A stretch of 64,000 bases of DNA, from NCBI RefSeq assembly GCF_002797325.1, contig NZ_KZ454938.1:2430267-2494266 (forward strand), read 5' to 3'. This document shows positions 9,154 through 17,914 of the stretch, piece after piece. The notes beneath the pieces were generated by a model that was not told where the DNA came from, made no database searches, and saw only the letters and a list, made by a program, of their open reading frames with translations. The DNA is from Bacillus sp. FJAT-45037. GTDB lineage: Bacteria; Bacillota; Bacilli; Bacillales; Bacillaceae_D. Both the position numbers and the translations under genes were made by a program. Each line of letters begins with the position of its first letter. Position 1 is the stretch's first letter.

Positions 9154-11496
9154 TTACTGATCCATCTTTATCACAACGGCTGTTAATGGCTCAATCAATA
9201 GATGTTGCGGCGTTAGAACAAATCCTGTTCGGTGACTCACTTCTTCCGCTCCTGCTTCATCTTGATCAACGACAACGATTCCAGTTGTTAAATCTTCTTT
9301 CAAAGTTATTGTCCGATCTTTTACATCTGCATTAACAAATCCATAATAGATTCCTGTTCCATCTGTTGACATACATTTGTAAGCTATAAACAAATCATGT
9401 TCTCCTATTTCTGGAGCGGTAAGCAACGTGATTTTATCATCAATCAATTGTTTCGTTCCTAATCTGAAGGCATTCGTCGATCGTCTTAATCGAATCAACC
9501 CTTCTGTATAAGCACGTGTGGTTGTATGCAGTGGGAATAACTTGTCATTCGTTGCCTTAGCCCAATCAAAACGATTGATTTGATCTGTCGCCTGATAGGA
9601 ATCATGGATAAAATATGGATAACGAAACGGACTTCCCGCCTCATCCATCATATGCGTTGACTTATATGGCGCCTCCGTCGTTTCGGCCCTGAACTGTTTC
9701 GTTCGACCGTATTCTTGGCCAGCGTGTAAAAATGCAATGCCTTGACTTGTCATCATAAGAACATGACCTAGTCGAATTCGTTTTTGAATCTCTTCTTGAT
9801 GTAGGTCAGGATCTTTCTTAATCGATTGGGCGATCACATCATGCAACGTAAGGTTGTCGTGAGCTTCGATATACTGCACTACATCGCCAGGTGACGTTGC
9901 GATGAAGTTATGTGGTTGTGCTTTCATATTTTCGAATATTTGCGCAATGTTTCTCGCACCGTTTGTTAAAAATCTCGGCAGTCCTTCACTTCCATACCCT
10001 GACTTCAATTCATTTCGGAAGTCATCTGAAAACACACCGACACTATCTGTATGTTGCATCCAGTCTTGATCAGCTGCCATCACACCTTCTGACCCTTCAT
10101 CCCCTACATATGTCCGCCACCCCTCTCCGATCATTAGAATAGAAGGGTGTAACTTCTTCGCCTTATCATAAGCGAGCTGGATCGTTTCTGCATCATGGTC
10201 ACCCATCATATCAAAACGAAAACCATCGATCTTGTATTCTTCTATCCAATAGGCAATCGAGTCGATTAAGATCCTCCTTGCCATATGATGCGTGGTACCT
10301 AGTCGTCCTCCACCAAAACTCGTTCGAGATGTCCCGTCTCTATCCATAAAATGATAATAATTAGGCATCAAGTTTTCAAAAATCTCTACAGCGGCTGTAT
10401 GGTTATACACAACATCTAACATAACACCCAACCCACGCCTGTGAATTTCATTGATCAGTTCTTTCAATTCCTTAATGCGAAGGAGAGCATTTTGCGGATG
10501 TTGTGAGTACATCCCTGATGGAGAAAAATAGCTATGCGGATCATAGCCCCAATTATAATTTGCGCCTACTGATGCATGCTCAAGCTCCCGGTAGTGAGCC
10601 AGTTTTTCATTCCCTTTGTAATAGCTCATAACCGGCAATAGCTGAATATGGGTGACGCCTAAGCTCTTAATATAATCAAGCTTATCAATAAAAGCTGTAA
10701 ACGTTCCAAATCTCGCGTCTAAATCGCTTTCGATCGTAGGATCTGAGGTGAAATCACGAACATGGATTTCATAGATGATCGCATCTTCTCTTTTTTCATA
10801 CCCATTAATCGTTCCGTGTTCTAATGTGGGACCGATTAATCCAGGATTGACGATCGCAGCTTTCCCTACAGAGTAGCCCCCTTGCTCGTCCCAAGCAGCC
10901 ATCGATTTAGCATAAGGGTCTAGCCCTAATTTTTTTTGTCCATTCACATCCACCACATAATGATAATAATAACCTGTTAAATCATCTATCTCCGTATTCT
11001 GTTCATGTAGATGCAGCTGCCAAGTACCGTTATTGTCACGTTGCATTTCAAGATCATCCTTAACAACCTCAAATTGATCGTCTTTGTCGTACAGAATGAT
11101 CGAAACCTTATTAGCGAGCGGAGACCAGAGCGTCAGTGTCGCTGAACCATCTTGCTGAAGACGTGCGCCAAGTTCTCCTTCATAAGCAAAGGCTGTGTCA
11201 ATCATCTCCCAATGAATACGTAAGGGTATTGCTTGGTCTTTATACACCAACGTAAAGGGAGCGTGCTGCACTTGGAATTCTCCGATCACGTCCACCTCGT
11301 AGTTTTCTTTTATTTCGATTTCTTTGATCTGAAGTTCACGACCTTGTTTATTTTTCACCTTAAGATTTTCACGTATTGATGCCTCATCTAGGATCAGGTT
11401 CTCGGTCGGAACGAATTTGACTATTGTCTGTGTAGAAGATATAACTTCTCCTGAACTAAGGTAGAATATCTCATTACCTATTGGTGGTGTACTCAT
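9154..11496 (-). CDS. amyX: Type I pullulanase
   Basis: A 780-residue GH13 enzyme that cleaves alpha-1,6 links in pullulan and glycogen. The type I pullulanase signature Y-N-W-G-Y-D-P is at 314-320; GH13 region I D-V-V-Y-N-H at 361-366; nucleophile Asp429 in G-F-R-F-D; acid Glu458 in I-G-E-G-W; and the third Asp at 547 after His546. The N-terminal ~230 residues are beta-rich, including a CBM48-like part. No signal peptide is seen, so it is probably cytosolic, as for B. subtilis AmyX. The start overlaps the end of an upstream small ORF and has only a weak ribosome binding site. Confidence 0.95.
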   Translation of the reverse strand: MSTPPIGNEIFYLSSGEVISSTQTIVKFVPTENLILDEASIRENLKVKNKQGRELQIKEIEIKENYEVDVIGEFQVQHAPFTLVYKDQAIPLRIHWEMIDTAFAYEGELGARLQQDGSATLTLWSPLANKVSIILYDKDDQFEVVKDDLEMQRDNNGTWQLHLHEQNTEIDDLTGYYYHYVVDVNGQKKLGLDPYAKSMAAWDEQGGYSVGKAAIVNPGLIGPTLEHGTINGYEKREDAIIYEIHVRDFTSDPTIESDLDARFGTFTAFIDKLDYIKSLGVTHIQLLPVMSYYKGNEKLAHYRELEHASVGANYNWGYDPHSYFSPSGMYSQHPQNALLRIKELKELINEIHRRGLGVMLDVVYNHTAAVEIFENLMPNYYHFMDRDGTSRTSFGGGRLGTTHHMARRILIDSIAYWIEEYKIDGFRFDMMGDHDAETIQLAYDKAKKLHPSILMIGEGWRTYVGDEGSEGVMAADQDWMQHTDSVGVFSDDFRNELKSGYGSEGLPRFLTNGARNIAQIFENMKAQPHNFIATSPGDVVQYIEAHDNLTLHDVIAQSIKKDPDLHQEEIQKRIRLGHVLMMTSQGIAFLHAGQEYGRTKQFRAETTEAPYKSTHMMDEAGSPFRYPYFIHDSYQATDQINRFDWAKATNDKLFPLHTTTRAYTEGLIRLRRSTNAFRLGTKQLIDDKITLLTAPEIGEHDLFIAYKCMSTDGTGIYYGFVNADVKDRTITLKEDLTTGIVVVDQDEAGAEEVSHRTGFVLTPQHLLIEPLTAVVIKMDQ

Positions 11497-11617
11497 TAGT
11501 TATCACCCACTCCCACCCATTAGAATGTGCTTTATGATCAGCATATGCACCGATTATGAACATGTGTCCTTTCCAAAGGATGGATCCCTTATTATGAAAA
11601 GAAACAAAAAAACACAT
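11474..11617 (-). CDS. Possible small leader ORF overlapping amyX
   Basis: A 47-residue ORF starting MCFFVSFHNK, with near-perfect AGGAGG 7 nt upstream of the ATG at 11617. Its stop lies 23 bp inside amyX in a different frame. I recognise no family; the C-terminal part is rich in aromatic and polar residues (G-W-E-W-V-I-T). The strong binding site and weak amyX site suggest translational coupling, but whether the peptide is conserved is unknown. Confidence 0.55.
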   Translation of the reverse strand: MCFFVSFHNKGSILWKGHMFIIGAYADHKAHSNGWEWVITNEYTTNR

Positions 11618-11672
11618 AAGATTACCTCCTATATGCTTTGTCATGTGTAGATATAATATGATATTTTTTAGT

Positions 11673-11861
11673 TTATTTCAATGAACGACCTTTCACTTTA
11701 CCAATTTCTTCTTGTACTTTCCCTTTAGCTTTATCTTTTTTTCCTTCTCCTTGAAGCTTACGGTTATCTGTTGCATTTCCTACTTGATCTTTCACTTCAC
11801 CTTTTGCTTTGTTGACGCCACCTTTTACCTTATCTGATAAACCTTTGTCATTCGTTGTCAT
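11673..11861 (-). CDS. csbD: CsbD-family stress protein
   Basis: A 62-residue, lysine- and glycine-rich helical protein with the CsbD pattern of repeated K-V-K-G-x-x-x-K-A-K-G-E and a second K-A-K-G-K-V-Q. In B. subtilis csbD is a sigma-B general stress gene; biochemical function is unknown. AGGAGG precedes the ATG, and a sigma-B-like promoter lies about 30 nt upstream. Confidence 0.93.
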   Translation of the reverse strand: MTTNDKGLSDKVKGGVNKAKGEVKDQVGNATDNRKLQGEGKKDKAKGKVQEEIGKVKGRSLK

Positions 11862-11891
11862 GGTTTATTCCTCCTTTATATATAGAGAGGT

Positions 11892-11917
11892 ATAACCATT
11901 CTAGAAGTAATCTAAAC
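11892..11917 (-). promoter_or_regulatory. Sigma-B-type promoter of csbD
   Basis: Minus strand GTTTAG (11912-11917), 14-bp spacer, GGTTAT (11892-11897), against the sigma-B consensus GTTTAA-N12-15-GGGTAT. One mismatch per box and the known sigma-B control of csbD support it. Confidence 0.65.
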
Positions 11918-12022
11918 ATTCTACTATTTCACTCATCATTTTCATTCTTCTTTAGAGGAAACAATATGGTAAGATGACTAAAGATGTAATAGGACAATGT
12001 GAGTAAAGGAAAGGTGTTAGTT

Positions 12023-13576
12023 ATGAGTATTTTAACAGTAAAAAACTTAAGTCATGGATTCGGTGATCGGGCTATTTTTCATGATGTTTCATTCCGTCTC
12101 TTAAAAGGAGAACATATTGGCTTGATCGGTGCAAACGGCGAAGGTAAGTCAACATTTATGAATATTATTACAGGTAAACTGATGCCTGACGAGGGAAAAG
12201 TCGAGTGGTCCAAGAAAGTCCGTGTCGGATATCTCGATCAGCATACAGTACTTGAACGCGGAATGACGATGCGAGATGTACTTAAAAACGCCTTCAAATA
12301 TTTGTTCGACATCGAAGCAGAGATGAATGCGATGTACGACAAGATGGGTGAGGTCACGCCAGAAGAGCTTGAGAAGTTGCTCGAAGAAGTTGGTGTCGTT
12401 CAAGATACGCTAACAAACAATGATTTTTATGTAATTGATTCCAAGATAGAAGAAATCGCTCGTGGTTTAGGGCTCGATGATGTCGGCCTTGAAAAAGATG
12501 TAGAAGATTTAAGTGGTGGTCAACGGACGAAAGTTCTCCTCGCTAAGCTCTTACTTGAAAAACCTGATATTTTATTACTCGATGAGCCGACTAACTATTT
12601 AGACGAACAACATGTTGAGTGGTTAAAGCGTTATTTAAAAGAGTATGAGAATGCTTTCATTCTTATCTCCCATGATATTCCCTTCTTAAATAACGTTGTT
12701 AACTTGATCTACCATATGGAAAATCAAGAACTTAATCGTTATGTAGGAGACTATGAGCATTTTCTTGAAGTACATGAAATGAAAAAACAACAATTAGAAT
12801 CAGCATACAAGCGTCAACAACAAGAGATCTCTCAGTTAAAAGACTTTGTTGCTAGAAACAAGGCCCGTGTGTCTACACGTAATATGGCAATGTCCCGTCA
12901 GAAGAAACTAGATAAGATGGATGTCATTGAATTAGCTAAAGACAAACCTAAGCCTGAATTTAAGTTCAAAGAAGCTCGCACGACGAGTAAGTTGATTTTT
13001 GAGACAAAAGATCTTGTAATCGGCTATGATGAACCTCTATCTCGTCCGTTAGATCTTCGGATGGAACGCGGACAAAAAATTGCTCTCGTTGGTGCCAATG
13101 GTATCGGTAAAACGACGCTTTTAAAAAGCTTACTCGGTCTAAACAAGCCGTTAGAAGGCACCGTTGAACGTGGAGAGTATCAAGAGATTGGTTATTTTGA
13201 ACAAGAAGCAAAGGCTTCATCTAATACGTGTATCGAAGAAATATGGCAAGAGTTCCCATCACTTGGACAAGCAGAAGTTCGGGCCGCCTTGGCTAAATGC
13301 GGATTAACAACGAAACATATTGAAAGCAAAATGATTGTTCTAAGCGGGGGAGAAAAAGCGAAGGTTCGATTATGTAAATTAATCAATCGCTCATCAAATA
13401 TTCTTATTCTTGATGAGCCGACCAACCACTTAGACGTCGATGCAAAAGCTGAATTAAAGCGTGCATTAAATGAGTACAAAGGTAGTATCCTTCTCATCTC
13501 TCATGAACCTGAATTTTATGAAGGTATTGTGACTGATGTTTGGAATTGTGAAGATTGGACAACAAAATTAGTTTAA
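12023..13576 (+). CDS. ABC-F family ATPase (YfmM-like)
   Basis: A 517-residue protein with two fused ABC ATPase domains and no membrane segment, the ABC-F pattern. Domain 1 has G-A-N-G-E-G-K-S-T, L-S-G-G-Q and L-L-L-D-E-P-T-N; domain 2 has G-A-N-G-I-G-K-T-T, L-S-G-G-E and L-I-L-D-E-P-T-N-H. Between them is a charged linker with the usual R-rich helices. ABC-F proteins act on ribosomes or in antibiotic protection. Length and opening MSILTVKNLSHGFG match what I remember of B. subtilis YfmM. ATG at 12023 has GGAAAGG upstream; the GTG eight codons earlier has none. Confidence 0.9.
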   Translation: MSILTVKNLSHGFGDRAIFHDVSFRLLKGEHIGLIGANGEGKSTFMNIITGKLMPDEGKVEWSKKVRVGYLDQHTVLERGMTMRDVLKNAFKYLFDIEAEMNAMYDKMGEVTPEELEKLLEEVGVVQDTLTNNDFYVIDSKIEEIARGLGLDDVGLEKDVEDLSGGQRTKVLLAKLLLEKPDILLLDEPTNYLDEQHVEWLKRYLKEYENAFILISHDIPFLNNVVNLIYHMENQELNRYVGDYEHFLEVHEMKKQQLESAYKRQQQEISQLKDFVARNKARVSTRNMAMSRQKKLDKMDVIELAKDKPKPEFKFKEARTTSKLIFETKDLVIGYDEPLSRPLDLRMERGQKIALVGANGIGKTTLLKSLLGLNKPLEGTVERGEYQEIGYFEQEAKASSNTCIEEIWQEFPSLGQAEVRAALAKCGLTTKHIESKMIVLSGGEKAKVRLCKLINRSSNILILDEPTNHLDVDAKAELKRALNEYKGSILLISHEPEFYEGIVTDVWNCEDWTTKLV

Positions 13577-13581
13577 GTAAT

Positions 13582-13733
13582 GAAGAGACTAGAACATAGA
13601 GAAAGTGTTTAACTAAGAATCCGAATAAAGCACAAAATTAGTGGAGTATATTTCAGGAGTGGCTTCATTGTCCCTCCTATTTATCTGTTCGGATTCTTAC
13701 TCATAAACACACTCTCGTTCTAGCCTCTTTTTC
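13582..13733. repeat. Dispersed palindromic repeat, copy R1
   Basis: Outer arms AAGAGACTAGAAC... and ...GTTCTAGCCTCTTT pair, with inner arms AGTGTTTA/TAAACACACT and AGAATCCGAA/TTCGGATTCT. The unpaired centre reads GTGGAGTATATTTCAGGAG on the plus strand, the reverse complement of the centre in R2-R5. It begins 5 nt after the yfmM-like stop and may act as its terminator. The remaining bases to 13913 contain a weak -10-like TACAAT near 13823 and nothing else clear. Confidence 0.85.
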
Positions 13734-13913
13734 CTTATGCTTCTCATCCTTCCCTACACCTACCCTGTTTTAGTCAACGTTTAAATAAACGTTTGTTTAA
13801 TCCCCAAAGCTTAAAAACCTGTGGTACAATAACGCTTGTCTGTAAATTTCAAAACGAAGAACATCTTGATTATATAGTTTTTGGTTACACCCTATAAAAA
13901 GGAGGCGCCCCCT

Positions 13914-14567
13914 ATGAAGCAAACGCCTTTTATTGCTGTTGAAGGCCCAATTGGAGTTGGAAAAACCTCGCTTGCTAAGGCGATTTCCGCTCATTATCAG
14001 TATCATCTATTAAAAGAAATTGTCCACGAGAATCCCTTTTTAAGCAAATTTTATGAGAACATTGAAGAATGGAGCTTTCAAACAGAGATGTTCTTCCTAT
14101 GCAATCGCTACAAGCAACTTGAGGACATTCAACGCAAGTTTCTTGCAACATCGATTCCCGTTGTTGCCGATTACCATATTTATAAAAACATTATTTTTGC
14201 CCAGCGTACGTTAAGAGAAGATCAATATGATAAATACACATCGATTTATGATATTATGACCTCTGATATGCCTAAACCTAACTTTATTATTTATCTTCAC
14301 GCTAGCCTCCCTACTTTATTAAACCGTATCGAGATGCGTGGGCGTGAGATGGAGCAAAAGATGGACCCAAGCTACCTTCGTCAGTTATCAGAAGACTATG
14401 AAGCTGCGATGGCTCGCTGGGCAGTAGAATACCCTGATATTCCAATTATCCGCATCAACGGTGATGAGCTTGATTTTGTTCAAAACGAACAAGATTTGAA
14501 TAAAATCTTCGCTATGATTGATGATGCACGAAAAGAAGGAGTTTTCCACCTTGAATCTACGAACTAA
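13914..14567 (+). CDS. dgk: Deoxyguanosine kinase
   Basis: A 217-residue deoxynucleoside kinase that phosphorylates salvaged deoxyguanosine. P-loop G-P-I-G-V-G-K-T at 11-18; the downstream R-G-R-E-M-E lid-type segment is present. The Firmicute Dgk/Dck pair is normally encoded in tandem, as here. The ATG has AAAAAGGAGG upstream. Its 3' end overlaps dck by 17 bp in another frame. Confidence 0.92.
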   Translation: MKQTPFIAVEGPIGVGKTSLAKAISAHYQYHLLKEIVHENPFLSKFYENIEEWSFQTEMFFLCNRYKQLEDIQRKFLATSIPVVADYHIYKNIIFAQRTLREDQYDKYTSIYDIMTSDMPKPNFIIYLHASLPTLLNRIEMRGREMEQKMDPSYLRQLSEDYEAAMARWAVEYPDIPIIRINGDELDFVQNEQDLNKIFAMIDDARKEGVFHLESTN

Positions 14568-15222
14568 ATACAATATCCCTGATGATGCTGTTATCACAAT
14601 AGCTGGTACGGTTGGTGTCGGAAAATCAACGATGACAACAGCCATTGCCAAAGCACTTGGATTTCAAACATCTTTTGAAAATGTCGATCACAATCCCTAT
14701 CTAGACAAGTTCTATGCTGACTTCGAGCGTTGGAGCTTCCATTTACAAATTTACTTCCTTGCCGAGCGCTTTAAGGAACAAAAGCGTATGTATGAAAAAG
14801 GCGGTGGCTTTGTTCAAGACCGTTCGATTTATGAAGATACGGGTATATTTGCTAAGATGCACGCTGATAAAGGAACGATGACCACGGTGGATTACGACAC
14901 ATACACAAGTCTTTTTGACGCGATGGTGATGACACCGTTCTTCCCTCACCCACATGTGTTAATTTATTTAGATGGCAGTCTTGATGATATTATTGATCGC
15001 ATCAAAGAACGAGGACGTGAGATGGAGCAGCAAACACCCCTCACTTATTGGGAAGAAATGCATACGCGATATGAGTCGTGGATTGAGTCATTCGATTCTT
15101 GTCCGATTCTTCGTCTAAACATTTCAGATTATGATCTTCTTCAAAACGAAGGCGATATCGAACCGATTATTGCAAAGATAGCGAATACCATTCATACAAA
15201 TCAAAACGTTTCACAACCTTAA
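14551..15222 (+). CDS. dck: Deoxyadenosine/deoxycytidine kinase
   Basis: A 223-residue kinase paired with dgk for salvage of deoxyadenosine and deoxycytidine. P-loop G-T-V-G-V-G-K-S at 19-26; F-V-Q-D-R-S-I-Y-E-D motif of the family; R-G-R-E-M-E lid. The start is TTG at 14551, with AAGGAG 9 nt upstream inside dgk; reading from the earlier ATGs would add residues lying in dgk with no binding site. The overlap implies translational coupling. Confidence 0.92.
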   Translation: MNLRTKYNIPDDAVITIAGTVGVGKSTMTTAIAKALGFQTSFENVDHNPYLDKFYADFERWSFHLQIYFLAERFKEQKRMYEKGGGFVQDRSIYEDTGIFAKMHADKGTMTTVDYDTYTSLFDAMVMTPFFPHPHVLIYLDGSLDDIIDRIKERGREMEQQTPLTYWEEMHTRYESWIESFDSCPILRLNISDYDLLQNEGDIEPIIAKIANTIHTNQNVSQP

Positions 15223-15227
15223 CATTG

Positions 15228-15263
15228 AACCACTCATTGACGTTAGTCATTGGGTGGTTTTCT
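15228..15263 (+). terminator. dck terminator
   Basis: AACCACTCA pairs with TGGGTGGTT (one G-T pair), followed by TTCTC, just after the dck stop. Confidence 0.7.
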
Positions 15264-15364
15264 CTATTTCGAGCCCGTCGTTTCACCGCACCTACTCATA
15301 TTTCAGCAAATGTGTGAATATGCTATTCCATCAGTAGAATGTCAGAAAATAAGAGAGGTATACG

Positions 15365-16219
15365 ATGATCCAGATATCAGGAGTACCTTTTCAATCAAGT
15401 AGCGCATGGCCCAAAGAATCGACAGAACGCATGATTATCGACGGGATGATGACCTCGCCCACATCCTTTTCTTTCCGCTCAATGAACGAATTAGCCTTTG
15501 AGATGGAATTACGACGAAACATCATTCGGAGCTCGAGGCTACTCAACCAAAGCAACGCGGCGTTTGAAATCTTTGAACGTTCAAGAAGCAATCCTATGTA
15601 TTGGTATACAACTCCCTTTGGCGGTTTCCAACTGAGGCCAGGCGTTAGACCGTCTATTGCTATCGAAGATATTTACAGAAACGGCCATCTTTATGGATTT
15701 GAATGCGCAACGGCGATGGTCATCGTCTATTACCACGCTGTCCTTCGAGTACTAGGCCCTGCTACTTTTGACCAATTATTCCAAGGACTCTATTTGTATA
15801 GCTGGAATTTCGATCCTGACTTAGGTTTGAGTACGGGGTACACTCGCCAGTTCATACCTGGTGATGTTGTTTATTTCAACAACCCCCAATTTAATCCACA
15901 ATCCCCCGAATGGCGCGGAGTTAATGCCGTTTTATTGGATGATGGAACCTATTATGGGCACGGCATGGGGATCGTTCGTGCCTACGAAATGATTGATAGT
16001 CTGAATGGAGTGAGAGTGCCATGGGCGACTCAACCAGCATATCTCTCCAATTTAGTTACACGACCTGCATTCACTTACTTAGCTAACATTAGCACTCAAC
16101 GTACCTCTCGCCCTCCAAAAGTGAAATACAAAGTCATTGAGCATAATGAAACATCGATTTCCTTTGAACGTTACGCCCATTATTTACACCAAGCACACGC
16201 AACTGATCCTGATGCATAG
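15365..16219 (+). CDS. tgl: Protein-glutamine gamma-glutamyltransferase (spore coat transglutaminase)
   Basis: Tgl cross-links spore coat proteins through glutamine-lysine bonds. The 284-residue protein has the catalytic Cys114 in F-E-C-A-T-A, Glu182 in P-E-W-R-G, and His199 in Y-G-H-G, matching the Cys-Glu-His set of B. subtilis Tgl. It is about 40 residues longer than that protein (245), the excess being a polar C-terminal tail. ATG at 15365 follows AGAGG. It supports a spore-forming host. Confidence 0.93.
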   Translation: MIQISGVPFQSSSAWPKESTERMIIDGMMTSPTSFSFRSMNELAFEMELRRNIIRSSRLLNQSNAAFEIFERSRSNPMYWYTTPFGGFQLRPGVRPSIAIEDIYRNGHLYGFECATAMVIVYYHAVLRVLGPATFDQLFQGLYLYSWNFDPDLGLSTGYTRQFIPGDVVYFNNPQFNPQSPEWRGVNAVLLDDGTYYGHGMGIVRAYEMIDSLNGVRVPWATQPAYLSNLVTRPAFTYLANISTQRTSRPPKVKYKVIEHNETSISFERYAHYLHQAHATDPDA

Positions 16220-16233
16220 ACAAAGACGAACGC

Positions 16234-16273
16234 CAGAAGACCGGGCAGCTACATTAAGCTGCCCGGTCTTCTT
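16234..16273. terminator. Terminator shared by tgl and the convergent small gene
   Basis: A 15-bp perfect stem GAAGACCGGGCAGCT/AGCTGCCCGGTCTTC with a 6-nt loop. The minus-strand small gene ends inside it. Confidence 0.88.
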
Positions 16274-16409
16274 CATCCTCTTCTTGTTTATTCGTTTTTT
16301 TCAAATCCCAATAATACATTCTAGGAATGTCGATCAACCGAACATAATCTTGGAGAAAGGAAACCCCTACGAAAGCGACCATTTGCAAGTCAATCCCTTT
16401 TAGCATCAT
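16254..16409 (-). CDS. Small hypothetical protein, 51 residues
   Basis: Starts MMLKGIDLQMVAFVGV, hydrophobic at the N-terminus, ending in a strongly acidic tail. No family recognised. AAAAAGGAG lies 7 nt before the ATG at 16409, which supports translation; a longer reading to 16439 lacks a binding site. Its stop is inside the tgl terminator stem. Confidence 0.55.
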   Translation of the reverse strand: MMLKGIDLQMVAFVGVSFLQDYVRLIDIPRMYYWDLKKTNKQEEDEEDRAA

Positions 16410-16469
16410 AACACGCTCCTTTTTCGCAGTGTATGACAACTCAAGATTGTCTTATGACAGTCTCTGTCT

Positions 16470-17090
16470 CTAGAGACGATAAAAGTAATCTCCGGCTTGA
16501 ATCATCCCTCTTTTTTCAGAAGGCCTCTCCAAACTATCTGATGGTTTGTACGATACCGGTTCAATAGGCTCTTCTAATATATCAGAAGCTTCATCCATTC
16601 TACCTTTTTTAAACAGTCTAATCATGTCCTCTAAGTCTTCACGGTCAATAATTTTCACACCTGTTGCTGAGGCCAGTTTTAAACAAGGATCCGATATTCG
16701 ACTAGCCGTCGTAATAATCACTGCTTGATTTGCTTTATAATACGTTTGAGCTGTGAAGATTTCTTGTACAGCTGACAATCCAAGCTTCTCACGGTACCTC
16801 TTAGCTTGAACAACGGTTCTAACACCCTCATCTTCAAAAATAAGATCCGCCCCGTAATCACGGCTCTTCTTTGTTTGATACACTTGTTCGTATGGCAAAG
16901 CCGATAGCAACACAAATAAGTAATCTTCAAATTCATGTCCATCCATTTTATCAATGTCTTTTAACGTGATTTTGGAAAGATCATATCGTCTTTTTCGATG
17001 TAATTTCCACCTCAGCCAAATCAACAAGAGTGCAACCATACTTACGATAAACCAAAAAAGAGGCGATCCAAAAGACAATAAATCAGTCAT
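16470..17090 (-). CDS. Membrane-anchored Mrr-like restriction endonuclease-fold protein
   Basis: 206 residues: one transmembrane segment at about 11-28, a basic stretch (H-R-K-R-R), then an Mrr_cat-like PD-(D/E)xK domain with Glu53 (G-H-E-F-E-D), Asp82 (Y-G-A-D-L-I) and Gln95-Ala-Lys97 (V-V-Q-A-K-R), so the active-site set is complete. Such membrane-tethered Mrr proteins are widespread in Bacillaceae with no settled role; DNA cleavage is inferred. The binding site AAAGG is close to the ATG. It is divergent from a related gene at 17252. Confidence 0.8.
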   Translation of the reverse strand: MTDLLSFGSPLFWFIVSMVALLLIWLRWKLHRKRRYDLSKITLKDIDKMDGHEFEDYLFVLLSALPYEQVYQTKKSRDYGADLIFEDEGVRTVVQAKRYREKLGLSAVQEIFTAQTYYKANQAVIITTASRISDPCLKLASATGVKIIDREDLEDMIRLFKKGRMDEASDILEEPIEPVSYKPSDSLERPSEKRGMIQAGDYFYRL

Positions 17091-17251
17091 CTGCCTTTCA
17101 CCACCCTTCTACCTGTCCCCATCTTACGAAAAACGACCGAAATATGCAAACGTTTGTTTGTTTTTAAATTTTTAAAAACAGGAAATAATTACATAATAGT
17201 TGCAGATCACGGCATACTACTAATGATCTGTTCTAAAAAGGATGTGTAATT

Positions 17252-17866
17252 ATGTCAAACTCGAATCCAAACGTTGTAAAAAGGAAAAGGCGCTACCCGT
17301 TTCTTCCCACACTTTTATTCGTCATTGCATTTTATATGGTGCAACTGTTTCAATATAACCTCACGTTGTTTATATTGGCATTAGGGCTACTTATTACCGT
17401 TCCTTTATCTTGGTATGGGTGGCGGCAGCTTCGTCTTGCCGAACAGCGTTTATCTTCGGTTACTGAATTAGAAGGAGTCAGTCATCACGATTTTAAATTG
17501 TATTTGATTCCACTATTTCAAAAACAAGGTTATTCTGTTACACGAATTAAACATACGAATGATAAAGGAGTTCACCTTATTGTTCGAAAGCGCGGGGTAA
17601 AAGCTCTTGTCCATGCTAAGTTAAGCAAGTCCGATGTATCAGCAAGAGTCATTCGCGATTTGAACCATATGAAAGATCAATACACAGCCAATCAAGTGAT
17701 TATTGTTACAAACAGCCATTTCACGAAAGAGGCTAAGCAGTTTGCCACAGCTAGTAAGACCATTCTAATGGACCATGATTCCTTAGATGCCTTAATTCAG
17801 CGATACAATCCAAAGAGGCGTCATCATCGTTTCATCGAACGCGTCCGATCGGTCTGGTCAGACTAA
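17252..17866 (+). CDS. Membrane protein with degenerate Mrr-like nuclease domain
   Basis: 204 residues with two membrane helices (about 19-35 and 36-55), then a domain alignable with the divergent neighbour: Asp104 and Gly106 are kept, but G-A-D becomes G-V-H (His108), Q-A-K becomes H-A-K (His121, Lys123), and the helix Glu becomes Asp80. Loss of the metal-binding Asp predicts an inactive nuclease fold. The upstream AAAAAGGATG suits the ATG. It is probably a diverged duplicate; the function is unknown. Confidence 0.75.
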   Translation: MSNSNPNVVKRKRRYPFLPTLLFVIAFYMVQLFQYNLTLFILALGLLITVPLSWYGWRQLRLAEQRLSSVTELEGVSHHDFKLYLIPLFQKQGYSVTRIKHTNDKGVHLIVRKRGVKALVHAKLSKSDVSARVIRDLNHMKDQYTANQVIIVTNSHFTKEAKQFATASKTILMDHDSLDALIQRYNPKRRHHRFIERVRSVWSD

Positions 17867-17906
17867 AAAACCACGCTTGAGCTACATGTCTCAAGTGTGG
17901 TTTTTT
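17865..17906. terminator. Terminator between convergent genes
   Basis: AAAAAACCACGCTTGAG pairs with CTCAAGTGTGGTTTTTT over an 8-nt loop. T runs on both strands indicate bidirectional use. Confidence 0.88.
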
Positions 17907-17914
17907 GTTTACAA

